Assembly (NCBI RefSeq): GCF_900112985.1
Contig: NZ_FONS01000004.1
Location: 186,001-250,000, forward strand
Source: Pedobacter antarcticus
GTDB lineage: Bacteria > Bacteroidota > Bacteroidia > Sphingobacteriales > Sphingobacteriaceae
Direction: 5' to 3'
Length of the DNA: 64,000 nt
The position numbers were made by a program, and so were the translations under genes. Positions within the stretch are counted from its first letter, which is position 1. The number at the start of each line of letters is the position of its first letter. This document shows positions 9,394-18,790 of this stretch, in pieces. The notes beneath the pieces were generated by a model. That model ran no database searches. It had not been told where the DNA came from and was given only the letters and a program-made list of their open reading frames with translations.

Positions 9394-10326
9394 ATGAAGT
9401 GTATTTTAAATATAGCCTCTTTCGCATTGCTGATTACTGCATGCAGTCCGGTAAAACAGAACGTACGAGATACAAAGCTATTAGGCTTTAAGTATAATTA
9501 TTGTGCTCCAAATGTGCCATATCTTAAGCAGGGGGCGCTATCGAAAGATACAATCGACCTTAAACTTACTCAGACGAATATTTCACCACGCGACCAGCTG
9601 ATTTGCAGGATTCTAGGTGTAAGTAAAGATATTGATGGTCTATGGAAGCTTAACCGCGCGGGTGGTAAGGATAATACTGCAGATAAAGTCTATCTCCGGC
9701 AAAAAATAAGTAATAAAATATTACTTGCTCAAACACAGTTGCAAGCCGTTGCAGCAGAACTGGATTGTGAAGGAGAGCGTGCTGATATGGCTGCAACCTA
9801 CCTGGATGCGCTAAATAGTAAGAGAAATACGAAGCTCACTGTCGGATCTGTCATTCTCGGTGCTTTAACCACTGTTGCCACCGCCGTTATTTCCAATAAT
9901 GGTGTACAAAATACCGTGGGAATAAGCGGAGGTCTTATTAGTGCAGGATTAGGTGCAATGACAATTAATCCGAAGGGGAGGGAGGTCGAGTTTGAGCATG
10001 CTCATAATTTACTGCGCAGTATCTGGACTGAGCCTGAAACTAATACAGATTATCCCGAGTTTGTGTGGGAGATGCTTCATGAAAAAAAATTTAGTAATCA
10101 GGGGAATGTAACTCTTTCGGAAAGTATCAAAAGGCGTTGGATTCAATTCCAGTTTGACGGCAAAATAGATCCGGAACAGGAGGCATTGCTCTTTGGATCC
10201 GGAGGTTTTTATGGTGCAGATGATCTGCATACTCGTGCATCAATGATCAATCAACTTCAGTCTTCGGTACGGTCCCTTAACCAGGAATTAACTGGCCTGA
10301 TCGGTTTCGTTGCTAATATGGAATAA
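9394..10326 (+). CDS. lipoprotein of unknown function
   Basis: A 310-residue protein with a lipoprotein signal peptide: a hydrophobic core then LITACS, with the lipid-bearing Cys at residue 17. Residues about 60-130 are predicted helical. Residues about 150-195 form a Gly/Ala-rich hydrophobic stretch (VGSVILGALTTVATAVISN and GISGGLISAGLGAM) that could be a membrane hairpin, a layout seen in some cell-envelope proteins. I do not recognise the family. It sits alone between the CoA-transferase and the metal-type operon and has its own gap on both sides. Confidence 0.8.
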   Translation: MKCILNIASFALLITACSPVKQNVRDTKLLGFKYNYCAPNVPYLKQGALSKDTIDLKLTQTNISPRDQLICRILGVSKDIDGLWKLNRAGGKDNTADKVYLRQKISNKILLAQTQLQAVAAELDCEGERADMAATYLDALNSKRNTKLTVGSVILGALTTVATAVISNNGVQNTVGISGGLISAGLGAMTINPKGREVEFEHAHNLLRSIWTEPETNTDYPEFVWEMLHEKKFSNQGNVTLSESIKRRWIQFQFDGKIDPEQEALLFGSGGFYGADDLHTRASMINQLQSSVRSLNQELTGLIGFVANME

Positions 10327-10338
10327 GTATATTTTCGG

Positions 10339-10368
10339 TTGATAGCGTTTTATTTAAAAATATATTTA
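10339..10368 (+). promoter_or_regulatory. Bacteroidota-type promoter of the small His/Cys protein - TonB receptor operon
   Basis: TTG (10339-10341), exactly 19 bases, then TATATTTA (10361-10368). This matches the primary-sigma consensus TTG-N19-TAnnTTTG except for the last base. Transcription would start near 10374, inside the dyad at 10372-10388, about 60 bases before the first gene. Confidence 0.55.
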
Positions 10369-10371
10369 CAT

Positions 10372-10388
10372 TTGCCACTCAGTTGCGA
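10372..10388. promoter_or_regulatory. imperfect palindrome over the predicted start site, possible metalloregulator operator
   Basis: TTGCCACTCAGTTGCGA is an imperfect palindrome, TTGCnAC-TCA-GTnGCnA, with 5 of 7 arm positions matching. It begins 4 bases after the predicted -7 box, where a bound repressor would block initiation. The downstream genes look metal-related, so a Fur/Zur-type repressor is the natural guess. No regulator gene for it is in the window. Confidence 0.4.
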
Positions 10389-10434
10389 CTATTGCTGCTG
10401 ATGTGCCCCTATGGTAAAAAGAAGAAGAGAATTT

Positions 10435-10758
10435 ATGAAGCAGTTAATTAGCAAGGCAGGTTGTCTTTTGCTGGTGGTGCTTTTTCTCTTTATATCTGCC
10501 GCGCAGATACTGCATACACATGGTTATAAGGTACAAACTGAGCACGCTACCGACAATAATAGTTTAGATCAATCCGGTGATTGTAAAGTGTGTGACTATT
10601 TTATTCACCACCATGGGAAGCAAATTTTTCTTAATTATCCTCCGCTTATAGCTATCCCTGTTCCGGAAATTGTCGTTATTTCTTCTGGTGTATTCGCCCG
10701 CATTTATAAGTTTACGCTTCAGGGGTTTACGAACAAGGGGCCGCCTGCATTCAATTAA
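10435..10758 (+). CDS. small exported His/Cys-containing protein, likely metal-related
   Basis: A 107-residue protein when started at the second ATG (10435), which follows a purine-rich stretch; an ATG at 10411 would add eight basic residues. It has one hydrophobic signal/anchor (CLLLVVLFLFISAAQ). The exported part carries possible metal ligands: HTHGYK, then CKVCDYFIHHHGK (a CxxC followed by three His). Small proteins of this kind commonly precede TonB receptors for transition metals in Bacteroidota. It is the first gene after a promoter/dyad pair. The function is inferred from ligands and context; no family is firmly recognised. Confidence 0.7.
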   Translation: MKQLISKAGCLLLVVLFLFISAAQILHTHGYKVQTEHATDNNSLDQSGDCKVCDYFIHHHGKQIFLNYPPLIAIPVPEIVVISSGVFARIYKFTLQGFTNKGPPAFN

Positions 10759-10906
10759 TTTCAATTGCATCGTCCTGATGCTTATTCATCGCCTTCTCAG
10801 GTGATGTGATTTACTATTTTATTTTTATATGGATCTGAAAAGATATCTGCTTTATAAGTATGTCTTTTCCTAGGATTCCTAATGGCTAAATAGCCTCTGA
10901 ATTTTA

Positions 10907-13294
10907 ATGAAGAAATTCCTTACTCTGTTTTTCTGTATGCTTTGGAGTGGGCTACTTTGCAGCCAGGACCTCCACCTGAGTGGAAAAGTGACCGCTGCGA
11001 CAGGCCTTCCTATCAAAAATGTGAGCATTTCAATTATAGGTCAATCCCGTTATTCCGTTACCGATTCCGCTGGTATGTTTTCAATATATGGTTTAAAACC
11101 AGGAGTATACGAGGTGAATTTTATACATATCGGGTATCAGAAAAAGGTGCAGATAGCTGTGGTCGCCACTGTTGATGTCTTTTTGACCATTACGATGGAG
11201 CAACGGCAACATCAACTAAAGGAGGTTAGCGTACGAAATAAGCGGGGAAAAATAAGAGGTCAGACCGAATCTATGAATATTGAAGTGGTCGGCAGTGAAT
11301 TTATTCAACGGAATTTGGGCGGAAGTTTAATGCAAACCCTAGACCGCCTTCCGGGAATTAATACAATCGGTATTGGATCCGGGCAATCCAAACCCCTTAT
11401 CAGGGGGTTGGGTTTTAACCGTGTGGTAGTTGTAGATAAAGGTGTTAAGCACGAAGGCCAGCAGTGGGGAGCAGACCACGGGTTGGAAATCGATCAGTTC
11501 GCAGCAGGCGAAGTAGAATTGATCAAAGGAGCAGCTTCCTTTCTTTACGGTTCCGATGCGATTGGGGGTGTGATTGATATTAAACCCAGAGCTATTCCTG
11601 GAAAAAATACATTTGGCGGCGCAGTGGATTTGATTGGAAAAAGCAATAATAATCTTTACGGCACATCTGCAAATTTGTTTGCCCGTAAAAACCACTTTTT
11701 TTATGATGCCCGTGTTACTTATCAGAATTATGGAGACTACAGAGTGCCTGCGGATCAGGTTTTTGTGTATGACTACGCCGTAAATCTTAAAGACGGACGA
11801 TTAAGAAATACTGCGGGCCGTGAAACTGCATTGCATTTTAATACCGGTTATATCAAGGATAGATTCAGGACTGTTTTTTATCTCAGTAATACTTATAGTA
11901 AAAGTGGATTCTTCGCAAATGCACATGGTCTGGAACCGAGAAGAGTAGACACCGAAATGCACGACCGTTCAAGCCGGGATATCCAGATGCCTGGGCAGGA
12001 GGTTAACCACTTGAAGTTAATAAACCGTACTGAGTATAGTGTTGCACAACATAGACTGCAAATGGAGCTTGGCTACCAACACAATTTTCGGCAGGAATTC
12101 AGTCAGTATGTAAATCATGGATACATGCCACCAGCTTATCCGGATACACTTAATATACCTGCAGATCTCGAGCGGGAATTTGATAAACACGTATACAGTG
12201 TAAATCTGCGGGATGAGTTTAAAGTAGGAAAGCATTTGCTAACTGCAGGGGTTAATGCAGAATATCAGCACAACCGGATCAATGGCTGGACTTTTCTTGT
12301 GCCTTCATTTAATCAGTTAACTGCGGGTGCTTTTATTTATGACAAATATGAGCTGAACGACCGTGTGCTTTTACATGCCGGAATGCGGTATGATTATGGA
12401 AGCGTCCGGCTCTTTGAATATCAGGACTGGTTTCCTTCTGAAGGTGCGACGGGCACAGCCGGCGGTAAACTGACCCGGGCAAATAATCTGAAACGCCGGT
12501 TTGGCAGCGTGGTCTGGTCAGCAGGCATAAACTATAACCCGGAACACTTTGTACTGAAAGCAAATCTGGGTAAAAGTTTCAGAATGCCCATTGCTAAAGA
12601 GTTGGGGGCAAACGGTGTCAACTATCATTATTTCAGTTATGAAAAAGGAGATGCAAACCTCTCGGCAGAACAATCTTATCAAGCGGACCTAAGCCTGGGC
12701 TGGGATGCTGAAAATTGGTCTGTACTGATCACTCCATTTTATAATTATTTCCCAAATTATATTTATCTGAATCCTACTGCTTACCATGATTATTTCTATG
12801 GTGCAGGTAACCAGGTCTTCCAGTATGCGCAAAGTAAAGTGATGCGTTATGGTGGCGAATTTAAACTCCGGGTGGATCTGCTAAAGGGGCTCAGTTCTGA
12901 ATTTGTAGGTGAATATTTATATGCCAGGCAGCTTTCAGGTGATAAAAAAGGTTATGGCTTACCCTTCTCACCACCTGTATCTGGTATGATAAGCTTGTCC
13001 TGGTCACCCGTATTCGGAAGGAATTTGGACGATACCTATTTTGCGATCGATTACCGGATTGCAGGAAAGCAGGACCGGATTGTTCCACCCGAAAAGAAAA
13101 CACCGGGCTATACAGTAATCAACCTTCAGGCAGGTACCAAAATAAACCTATTTCGTCAACCAGTAATGCATAGTCTGCAAGCGCAGAATTTACTGGATAC
13201 CAAATATATGAATCATACAAGCTTCTATCGCCTGATAGAATTGCCCGAGGCAGGGAGAAATCTTATCCTGTCTTTAAAAATCCCATTTCATTGA
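10907..13294 (+). CDS. TonB-dependent outer-membrane receptor, probable metal transporter
   Basis: A 795-residue receptor with a signal peptide (about 1-19) and a carboxypeptidase-regulatory-like beta domain (about 22-95, LHLSGKVTAATGLPIKNVSI). The plug (about 115-225) contains LIRGLGFNRVVVVDKGVKHE and GAASFLYGSDAIGGVIDI, followed by a 22-strand barrel ending in a C-terminal Phe-His (NLILSLKIPFH). The plug motif EGQQWGADHGLEID and the His-rich neighbours suggest a transition-metal substrate such as zinc or copper. It is followed by three lipoproteins of one type. Substrate is inference; the receptor call is secure. Confidence 0.9.
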   Translation: MKKFLTLFFCMLWSGLLCSQDLHLSGKVTAATGLPIKNVSISIIGQSRYSVTDSAGMFSIYGLKPGVYEVNFIHIGYQKKVQIAVVATVDVFLTITMEQRQHQLKEVSVRNKRGKIRGQTESMNIEVVGSEFIQRNLGGSLMQTLDRLPGINTIGIGSGQSKPLIRGLGFNRVVVVDKGVKHEGQQWGADHGLEIDQFAAGEVELIKGAASFLYGSDAIGGVIDIKPRAIPGKNTFGGAVDLIGKSNNNLYGTSANLFARKNHFFYDARVTYQNYGDYRVPADQVFVYDYAVNLKDGRLRNTAGRETALHFNTGYIKDRFRTVFYLSNTYSKSGFFANAHGLEPRRVDTEMHDRSSRDIQMPGQEVNHLKLINRTEYSVAQHRLQMELGYQHNFRQEFSQYVNHGYMPPAYPDTLNIPADLEREFDKHVYSVNLRDEFKVGKHLLTAGVNAEYQHNRINGWTFLVPSFNQLTAGAFIYDKYELNDRVLLHAGMRYDYGSVRLFEYQDWFPSEGATGTAGGKLTRANNLKRRFGSVVWSAGINYNPEHFVLKANLGKSFRMPIAKELGANGVNYHYFSYEKGDANLSAEQSYQADLSLGWDAENWSVLITPFYNYFPNYIYLNPTAYHDYFYGAGNQVFQYAQSKVMRYGGEFKLRVDLLKGLSSEFVGEYLYARQLSGDKKGYGLPFSPPVSGMISLSWSPVFGRNLDDTYFAIDYRIAGKQDRIVPPEKKTPGYTVINLQAGTKINLFRQPVMHSLQAQNLLDTKYMNHTSFYRLIELPEAGRNLILSLKIPFH

Positions 13295-13393
13295 AAATGA
13301 GAGCGAACTAATTTAAAATCAACACAAATATTTAAAAATCAAACAATTATGCAAAAAACAGATCAAAACACCTGGAATGCCAAGACAGGCAAA

Positions 13394-14107
13394 ATGAAAA
13401 TTAACAAGATGATGGTTATACTGCTCTTTTTCTCTGCAGCATTCACTGCTTGTAAAAAAGACGATAAACCGGAGATATCTGCGCCAGTTATCAACGCGCT
13501 GGAAATCGGTCATGACAATAATAAAACTGCTTATCCCGGCACCGATATTCATATCGAGGCCGAACTGATTGCTGCAGGAAAACTAGCAAGTGTAAAAGTA
13601 GAGATCTCTCCTAAATCAGGTAGCGGCTGGAAATTTAATCAGGAGTACGTAGATGGTTTTTCAGGTTTAAATAATGCAAGCTTCCACAAGCACATCGACG
13701 TGCCGGCAGATGCTGCTATCGGCCAGTATCTGGTGGTTTTCGCGGTAACCGATCAACAAGGATCAGTTACAAAAATAGAGAATACTCTGGAAGTAAAATT
13801 CGATCCTTTTCTACCCGCAGCGACCGGATTTGAGGTAGGTATTAACACTGCCGGTAATGATCTCCATATGGAAGCGACGCTTACTGCGGTTAATAAAATT
13901 GCTAAAGTCGTTGCTGAGGTACATGGGGCAGGATGGGAAAAAGAATTTGAATTTACAGATGCAGCAATGGTTGGACAGACTACCTATAAATTGCATAAAC
14001 ACCTGGATGTAACCGCAGCTCCAAAAGGCCATTATCATGTTCATCTGAAAATAATTGACCAGGCTGGAAAAGAAAATGAGTTTGAACAGCACTTTGACAA
14101 ACCCTGA
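13394..14107 (+). CDS. DUF4625-type lipoprotein with two repeats
   Basis: The ATG at 13394 (MKINKMMVILLFFSAAFTAC) gives a proper lipoprotein signal with lipobox FTAC; the upstream in-frame ATG at 13349 would add 15 polar residues. The mature part holds two copies of an immunoglobulin-like beta domain. The first contains ASFHKHIDVPADAAIGQY and the second YKLHKHLDVTAAPKGHYH. The repeated HKH and nearby His residues suggest metal binding at the cell surface or periplasm. First of three related lipoproteins behind the TonB receptor. I recognise the DUF4625 pattern; its biochemical role is not known to me. Confidence 0.8.
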   Translation: MKINKMMVILLFFSAAFTACKKDDKPEISAPVINALEIGHDNNKTAYPGTDIHIEAELIAAGKLASVKVEISPKSGSGWKFNQEYVDGFSGLNNASFHKHIDVPADAAIGQYLVVFAVTDQQGSVTKIENTLEVKFDPFLPAATGFEVGINTAGNDLHMEATLTAVNKIAKVVAEVHGAGWEKEFEFTDAAMVGQTTYKLHKHLDVTAAPKGHYHVHLKIIDQAGKENEFEQHFDKP

Positions 14108-14131
14108 TTACAAGATTAAATTAAATATCAA

Positions 14132-15055
14132 ATGAAGAAGATATATACTGTTTTTATACTAATAGGTCTGGCATCCGGACTTTCAGTTGCTTGTAAAAAA
14201 GATAATCAATCTGCTCCCGAAGCAGGAAAGCCAACTGTTGATAATATCGAAATTGGAACCGGCAATAATAAAAATGCCTTGCGAGGTAGAGATTTTCACT
14301 TAAATGCTGATATAATTGCAGGAGACAAAATAAGTGATGTTCAAGTTAAAATTCTGCAGAAAAGTACAGAAAGTTATTCAGCTTCCTGGAAGTTTGAACT
14401 GAATTGGGGGGAATTTAAAGGCGTTAAGAATACGAACGTGCACAAACACTTTACCATTCCTGCTGAAGCGCCAGAAGGAAAATACGATTTCTTTTTTATT
14501 GTCTTGGACGAAAATGGCAGCAAGCTGGAAATCAGGGAAGATTTTGTTATAACTGATCCTGCTAATGTTCCGGTCGACCCTCAAATAGGGAGGGATATGA
14601 TTTCCAGAAATGGACAGCTAATTTATTATATGGAAACCTGGGTTGAGAAGGAACTTATTTTTAAAAAAGGCGATGAGCTTAAAGCTCATGCTCAAGTCAA
14701 CGGAATTAAAGGTGATGGAATATTATATTCTGTGTTGATTAAAAGAAGTGCAAATTATCACCCTGAGTCCATAGATAATCTTGATTTTAATAAGGCTATT
14801 GTTATTTCAAGAGTAGAACATCATGACTTGCCATCGGCTTCGAAAGTGACTACGCTTAAACAGGTTAATGGTGTTTGGGGATGGGAAGATATCACGATCG
14901 GTGCCATTGAAGATTTCAATGAGCCGAAACCTAATCCCGTCTCGGGTGAGAAAAGTTGGGCATCCGGTCAATATGATCTGGTTTTTCTGTACAAAAACAC
15001 GACTTATAATCGCAGTACTTTTAAATCATTTCCAATCACTATAGACTATAAATAA
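14132..15055 (+). CDS. DUF4625-type lipoprotein
   Basis: A 307-residue lipoprotein (lipobox SVAC, lipid Cys at residue 21) starting 24 bases after the previous gene. Residues about 35-150 repeat the domain of its neighbour (IEIGTGNNKNALRGRDFHLNAD and NVHKHFTIPAEAPEGKYDF). A second part of about 150 residues has no clear repeat and ends with FKSFPITIDYK. The shared EIG-NNK and HKH signatures show it arose by duplication with the gene upstream. It is likely a surface accessory to the TonB receptor. Confidence 0.8.
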   Translation: MKKIYTVFILIGLASGLSVACKKDNQSAPEAGKPTVDNIEIGTGNNKNALRGRDFHLNADIIAGDKISDVQVKILQKSTESYSASWKFELNWGEFKGVKNTNVHKHFTIPAEAPEGKYDFFFIVLDENGSKLEIREDFVITDPANVPVDPQIGRDMISRNGQLIYYMETWVEKELIFKKGDELKAHAQVNGIKGDGILYSVLIKRSANYHPESIDNLDFNKAIVISRVEHHDLPSASKVTTLKQVNGVWGWEDITIGAIEDFNEPKPNPVSGEKSWASGQYDLVFLYKNTTYNRSTFKSFPITIDYK

Positions 15056-15099
15056 TCATGGTGTTGGAATTTAACACGATTCACTTATTAAAAAATACA

Positions 15100-15576
15100 A
15101 TGAGAAGAATAAATTTTTTACTGTCTCCAGTTTTAATACTCTTTTTGCTTACGAATTGTAGTAAAGACAATAATAGTACAATTGACACTACCTATCCAGA
15201 AATCGATAACACCGCTTCAGATGCGTTTCCTAAACAATGTAGTGTAATAAAACGTGGGGAGACGTTTACTTTTCGTGCATTACTGACTGATAACTCACAG
15301 CTTGGTTCCGTAAGCGTAGATATTCACCATAATTTCGATCATCACACACATAGTACCGAGGTCGATGACTGCGGAATGGAACCAGTAAAGAAGGCAGTAA
15401 AGCCTTTTTTACTGATCAGGGATTTTCCAATTCCTGCGGGATCGAAAAGTTACCACTTAAACACTGAAATCACTGTTCCTGCAGATATCGATCCGGGGGA
15501 TTATCATTTTATGATTCGTCTGACAGATAAAGCGGGTTGGCAGACTATAAAAGGACTAAGTGTAAAAATACAATAG
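15100..15576 (+). CDS. short DUF4625-type lipoprotein, His-rich
   Basis: Started at the ATG at 15100 (MRRINFLLSPVLILFLLTNC), this is a 158-residue lipoprotein with lipid Cys at residue 20. An in-frame ATG at 15058 would add 14 residues that do not fit a signal peptide. It holds a single beta domain with the His-rich stretch DIHHNFDHHTHSTE and the ending GDYHFMIRLTDKAGW. Together with its two upstream relatives it closes the operon; a stem-loop follows 13 bases after the stop. Metal binding is inferred from the His cluster. Confidence 0.78.
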   Translation: MRRINFLLSPVLILFLLTNCSKDNNSTIDTTYPEIDNTASDAFPKQCSVIKRGETFTFRALLTDNSQLGSVSVDIHHNFDHHTHSTEVDDCGMEPVKKAVKPFLLIRDFPIPAGSKSYHLNTEITVPADIDPGDYHFMIRLTDKAGWQTIKGLSVKIQ

Positions 15577-15589
15577 TCTATTCTATTTT

Positions 15590-15625
15590 ATTCAGCAGTG
15601 CATCCTGAAAAATGTGCTGCTGAAT
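15590..15625. terminator. stem-loop between convergent genes
   Basis: ATTCAGCAGTGCAT (15590-15603) pairs with ATGTGCTGCTGAAT (15612-15625) at 12 of 14 positions around an 8-base loop. It lies between the convergent lipoprotein and acetyltransferase genes, so a bidirectional terminator is likely. No strong T-run follows. Confidence 0.5.
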
Positions 15626-15636
15626 ATTAAATAGGT

Positions 15637-16329
15637 TTAGTTTTTTCCGGTATATTTTAATTTAACCAATGGAAAATCAATCCTTTTGGTGAAATTCAGA
15701 AATTCGTAGATTTGTATGGCTCTTTTATTTGATTCTAATACATGCAGAAATGGGATATTACCCTTTTCGATCGTTATCTGACATAGCCCGCGTAATAATT
15801 GCTGCGCATAACCATTGCCTGTATGGGAGGGATGTGTACAAACAGCGCTGAGCTCTGTGAAACCATCCAATTTCATTCTTTCTCCGGCGACCGCTACAAG
15901 AATTCCTTCCTTTCTTATGCCGTAATAATTGCCCAAAAGTGTTGTTTTTCGTTTAAAAAAACCTGGTTGTACAAGATTCACCAATGCATGGAGCTCATCT
16001 GAATCTTGTTCCGAGAGCTGTGATATGGGATTTATCGCGGATTCTACTGGAGAAGGGTTGTAAACCATTTGTATACAAGCTAATCGCTGCAGGATTTCCC
16101 AATTTTCAGGAACGGATTCCAGTTCGTCCTTTAAGAATCTTTCTTCCCCTTCTTTCAAATAAGCTTCCAGTTCTGTTAATAGATTTTTATCGTTATACTG
16201 TATACCCATAAATGGAATAGTTTGTTCCTGGTAGCATTTTACCCCAGGCGTACCAACTGCAAACTCCTGATGAACTGAAGATAAAGCGTTCCAGATTGGA
16301 TTGTCTAGTAAGAATAATTTAAGTTTCAT
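15637..16329 (-). CDS. GNAT-family N-acetyltransferase
   Basis: About 230 residues from the ATG at 16329 (MKLKLFLLDNPIWNALSSVH); the open frame reaches back to 16380. The C-terminal half has the GNAT fold with the acetyl-CoA binding motif AVCTHPSHTGNGYAQQLLRGL (the Q/R-x-x-G-x-G/A region) and the terminal NKRAIQIYEFLNFTKRI, as in the FR47-like subgroup. The N-terminal 100 residues are a poorly conserved extension. Substrate is unknown. The gene is alone on the minus strand, convergent with the metal-type operon. Confidence 0.85.
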   Translation of the reverse strand: MKLKLFLLDNPIWNALSSVHQEFAVGTPGVKCYQEQTIPFMGIQYNDKNLLTELEAYLKEGEERFLKDELESVPENWEILQRLACIQMVYNPSPVESAINPISQLSEQDSDELHALVNLVQPGFFKRKTTLLGNYYGIRKEGILVAVAGERMKLDGFTELSAVCTHPSHTGNGYAQQLLRGLCQITIEKGNIPFLHVLESNKRAIQIYEFLNFTKRIDFPLVKLKYTGKN

Positions 16330-16527
16330 TAGCCAGTGATCTTTATTGTAAATTTTTACGTAAAATTTTACATAAGTCAAATGTATGGATTTTGATGCTT
16401 AAAAAAAACCTAATATTTATTTTTTGCAGGATTTTTAGTTGCTACATAAACAAAAATTAATTTGTAAAGTTATTGTACATGAAAAAGCCAAAAGATTTTA
16501 TATTAGCGCCCGCCTGCAGAAAAAATT

Positions 16528-18318
16528 ATGTATAACGACCCGCCATTTTTAAGTAAAGAACAATTAATAACTGTACTAGATCAGACTAAAACAGCTACGG
16601 CTGTACATGTTGGAGAACTCGCTGTCATTCAAATGGCCAATGACGCGATGTTGAAAATCTGGGACAAAGACCGGTCAGTTATCGGGAAATCTCTTGAAGA
16701 TGCATTGCCTGAATTGAAAGGACAGCCTTTTGCAGAAATGTTTAAACGTGTATGGCAAGAAGGTATTACTGTTGCCGGAACGGAGACTGCCGCCGACCTG
16801 ATTACCGATGGACAGCTGTACACTTATTATTTTGATTTCGAATACCGTGCTATTAAAGACATAGACGGGAAAACTATCTGTATTTTACATACCGCAACCG
16901 ATGTAACCGAACGTGTGAAACATCGTTTAACACTTCAAGAAGCTTACTCGAAGGAGCAGGCTTTGTTGAGAGAACAATCACTCAACGAAGAACTTGCTGC
17001 CTCGAATGAGGAACTGAATGCGGTCAATGAAGAGTTATCTAAAAATCAGGATGAGCTTAAAATATTAAATGAAACCCTTGAAGGTAGAGTAGAAGCACGT
17101 GTCAGGGATTTAAGAGAGAGCGAAAATAATTTCCGCTTGCTCTCCGAAGAACTTGCGGCGATGAACGAAGAAATGGCGGCCGCTAATGAAGAACTTCTGA
17201 CTTCTAATGAAGAGTTATATGAGGCTCAGCAAAGATTGCAGGAAATTTACGACCGGCTTGAAGACAAGGAAATTGCCTTAAGGCTTGCCATTGAGGCTGC
17301 AAACTTCGGAACATGGCATATTCATTCTGTATCCAGGGAGTTTGTCACTTCCGCCAGGCTCAGGGAGCTTTTCGGATTCCATGCAGATCAGAACATAACA
17401 ATTGAAGATGCGCTCAATCAAATTACAGATGAATACCGGCAATACGTATCAGATAAATTTGAGAATGCTCTAAGTGGGAATGGCGATTATGATGTTTCCT
17501 ATCCTGTGGAAGGTTATCACGATAAAAAAATTCGATGGCTAAGGGCAGTAGGGAATTTAAAAGCAGATAAATCGGGTGAGTTTTCTGCTTTTACAGGTGT
17601 AGTGATGGATATCTCAGTACTTAAAAAGGATGAACAACGCAAAAACGATTTCATAGGTATGGTAAGTCATGAGCTGAAAACACCGCTTACCTCAATGAAC
17701 GGATACCTACAATTATTGCAGCGTAAAACCAGCAAAATGCAAGATGATTTTATTAATTCTTCTTTAGACATGGCAGTCAGACAAGTCAAAAAAATGACAA
17801 GTATGATTAATGGTTTTTTAAATGTTTCCCGTCTTGAATCTGGTAAAATAGTTTTAAATCGACATCACTTTCTTTTAAGCGACCTGGTACAGAACGCAGT
17901 GGAAGAAGCCAGATTAATGGAGACCGGCCATACTATAAACTTTCATCCTTGCGAAAATATACCTGTATACGCTGACTTCGATAAGATAAGTAACGTTATT
18001 TCTAATCTTTTGAGTAACGCCGTAAAATACTCACCTGCTGATAAGAATATTAACTTACAGTGCGAAATAACCGATGGAATGGCGCAGGTGAGCGTTAAGG
18101 ACAATGGTATTGGAATCAATGAGGTCGACTCCAGTAGAATTTTCGAGCGTTATTATAGAGTTGTGAGGGACAGTCATATTTCGGGTTTTGGTATCGGTCT
18201 TTATCTGAGTGCAGAAATTATTGCAAGACATCATGGTAATATCTGGTTAGAGAGTGATCCTGGTAAAGGTTCTACCTTTTATTTTAGTATTCCTTTAGCT
18301 AAACAACCCGGAAATTAA
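16528..18318 (+). CDS. PAS-domain sensor histidine kinase
   Basis: A 596-residue kinase with no obvious membrane segment, so probably cytosolic. Order: PAS domain (about 10-130), a long coiled coil of repeated NEEL/NEEM units (about 140-245), a second PAS with PAC (about 250-365), HisKA with the phospho-acceptor His near residue 381 in MVSHELKTPLTSM, and HATPase with N-box ISNLLSNAVKYSP, DNGIGI and FGIGLYLS. No receiver gene is adjacent, so it is an orphan kinase in this window. The input signal is unknown. Confidence 0.92.
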   Translation: MYNDPPFLSKEQLITVLDQTKTATAVHVGELAVIQMANDAMLKIWDKDRSVIGKSLEDALPELKGQPFAEMFKRVWQEGITVAGTETAADLITDGQLYTYYFDFEYRAIKDIDGKTICILHTATDVTERVKHRLTLQEAYSKEQALLREQSLNEELAASNEELNAVNEELSKNQDELKILNETLEGRVEARVRDLRESENNFRLLSEELAAMNEEMAAANEELLTSNEELYEAQQRLQEIYDRLEDKEIALRLAIEAANFGTWHIHSVSREFVTSARLRELFGFHADQNITIEDALNQITDEYRQYVSDKFENALSGNGDYDVSYPVEGYHDKKIRWLRAVGNLKADKSGEFSAFTGVVMDISVLKKDEQRKNDFIGMVSHELKTPLTSMNGYLQLLQRKTSKMQDDFINSSLDMAVRQVKKMTSMINGFLNVSRLESGKIVLNRHHFLLSDLVQNAVEEARLMETGHTINFHPCENIPVYADFDKISNVISNLLSNAVKYSPADKNINLQCEITDGMAQVSVKDNGIGINEVDSSRIFERYYRVVRDSHISGFGIGLYLSAEIIARHHGNIWLESDPGKGSTFYFSIPLAKQPGN

Positions 18319-18400
18319 AGAGTAAATGAAACATTTTATTTTCCACGATGTTAGGGGATTAAATTCTATTAATTAAAAACCTGTTATTAGCTTATCAATT

Positions 18401-18736
18401 ATGGAAAACAACGAAAATAGTGCCTTTCAAGATGCACTGGATCCGAGTGAATTGGATGCAGCTGCCAATTTTAGCGAACTTAACGAAGAAAATGACACCA
18501 TTGACGGAGAAAATGAAAATGAAGAACTTTCTCCTGCAGATGAAGAGGAACTAGCGGAGGGCAACCCTGTTCCGGATCAGGATGAATATACGGGCTACGA
18601 CTCCAGTGAAGATACAGGTAATACAGCAGCAGATCTGGATCTGAATTTAGACGATGACGACGATACAGCTATTGAACCAGAAGATCTCGACACGCTTAAC
18701 GCACAGGATGAGGACGATCAGGATACTATGTCTTAA
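18401..18736 (+). CDS. small highly acidic protein
   Basis: A 111-residue protein made largely of Asp, Glu, Asn and Ser, with no signal peptide, no Cys and no hydrophobic core; it includes DLNLDDDDDTAIEPEDLD. It is probably intrinsically disordered and soluble. It starts 83 bases after the histidine kinase and shares its strand, but co-transcription is not proven. I do not recognise a family. Acidic low-complexity proteins of this size occur widely in Sphingobacteriaceae without known function. Confidence 0.7.
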   Translation: MENNENSAFQDALDPSELDAAANFSELNEENDTIDGENENEELSPADEEELAEGNPVPDQDEYTGYDSSEDTGNTAADLDLNLDDDDDTAIEPEDLDTLNAQDEDDQDTMS

Positions 18737-18790
18737 AATGCGGGCCGGCATGTGATTCTCTGTTTACCCGAATGGAAGAAACGGGCGATG

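Noticed and set aside
12333-12563. 76-residue minus-strand ORF inside the metal-type receptor gene
   Set aside because: Shadow frame of the receptor gene; Cys/His/Pro-rich composition comes from the reverse complement.
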